Source: Bacteroidales bacterium (GTDB lineage Bacteria > Bacteroidota > Bacteroidia > Bacteroidales > Lentimicrobiaceae). Taken from it: DNA of 22,145 nucleotides. Positions 21,813 to 22,145 of the stretch are shown one piece after another. Under the pieces are notes generated by a model. That model did no database searches. It was not told the origin of the DNA and worked only from the letters and a program-made list of their open reading frames with translations. The number at the start of each line of letters is the position of its first letter. The stretch's first letter is position 1. The DNA is taken from positions 34,614 to 56,758 of the forward strand of contig JALHHH010000025.1 of the NCBI GenBank assembly GCA_022837485.1, read 5' to 3'. A program made the translations under genes and the position numbers.

Positions 21813-22145
21813 ATGAGCTCAGGCAAATACAATGAACTGCGTTTGCAGTATAAAATATGGTTTACCGATGAAAACGAAAAGGGAATTTTCGGCGACGGGA
21901 AGTGGAAAATTTTGAAAGCCATTGATGAAACCGGTTCTCTGACATCGGCTTGTGAAAAGCTCGGCATCACCTACCGCAGAACATGGAACGACCTGAAGAG
22001 TATAGAGAAAAAACTCGGCTTCAGTCTTCTGGAAAAGACCAGGGGCGGTGCGGAGGGCGGAAGTACGGTCTTAACCCAGGAAGGCATAAAACTTATCCGT
22101 GCGTTCGACGATTTTCACAATACCATGGATTTAATTATGCAGGAG
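21813..22145 (+). CDS. ModE-like winged-helix regulator, N-terminal part, cut by window end
   Basis: ATG at 21813 opens a frame of 111 codons that runs off the window. The visible part is a LysR/ModE-type winged helix: GDGKWKILKAIDETGSLTSACEKLGITYRRTWNDLKSIEKKLGFSLLEKTRGGAEGG-like residues 29-85, then STVLTQEGIKLIRAFDDF. The TRGGxxGGxxxLTxxG pattern is the hallmark of the ModE DNA-binding domain. ModE represses molybdate uptake genes when it binds molybdate or tungstate through C-terminal domains, which lie outside this window, so ligand binding cannot be judged; many Bacteroidota members have only the DNA-binding domain. Its presence fits local tungsten or molybdenum biology. A purine stretch (CAGAGG) directly precedes the ATG. 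Confidence 0.88.
   Translation, partial: MSSGKYNELRLQYKIWFTDENEKGIFGDGKWKILKAIDETGSLTSACEKLGITYRRTWNDLKSIEKKLGFSLLEKTRGGAEGGSTVLTQEGIKLIRAFDDFHNTMDLIMQE

Overview
The window is a chromosomal segment from a member of the Bacteroidota, most likely an anaerobic or facultative Bacteroidales-type organism. The evidence is the gene content (PorP/SprF and GldJ of gliding/type IX secretion, a 546-residue PruA of the Bacteroidota type), the promoters (TTG, about 20 bases, then TAnnTTTG) and the lack of strong Shine-Dalgarno sites. The tungsten-type aldehyde ferredoxin oxidoreductase points to anaerobic metabolism. No tRNA, rRNA, CRISPR array, insertion sequence or phage gene was seen.

Layout. (1) 293-2804: a PorP/SprF outer-membrane protein and a GldJ-like lipoprotein, closed by a strong terminator. 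(2) 2945-5312: murF and anmK, overlapping, for peptidoglycan precursor synthesis and recycling. (3) 5313-8661: a long leader with two good promoters and several competing hairpins, then a TonB-dependent receptor carrying the CxxxM and HxM copper ligands of the OprC/NosA family, then an MbnP-family lipoprotein; together a likely copper uptake operon. (4) 8848-11054, minus strand: ECF sigma factor, zinc-finger anti-sigma factor and two Spy/CpxP-like periplasmic proteins, an envelope or metal stress module. (5) 11260-12010: a small exported orphan protein, a stretch dense in inverted repeats, and a 39-residue membrane microprotein with its own terminator. (6) 12206-15534: exbB, exbD, a TonB-like protein and folC in one run; this energises receptors such as the one in region 3. 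(7) 15535-18833: a ThiS/MoaD-like sulfur carrier and a ThiF-like activating enzyme (minus), divergent from a large AOR-family oxidoreductase (plus). (8) 18933-22145: pruA (minus), a short-chain dehydrogenase, ppnP, and the start of a ModE-like regulator cut by the window end.

Two themes link the genes. Envelope metal handling joins the copper receptor, MbnP, the ExbB/ExbD/TonB motor and the sigma/anti-sigma/Spy module. Tungsten or molybdenum cofactor biology joins ThiS, ThiF, AOR and the ModE-like regulator. The least explained parts are the structured RNA candidate before the copper receptor, the repeat-rich stretch with the 39-residue microprotein, and the unusual metal-site motifs of the AOR protein.
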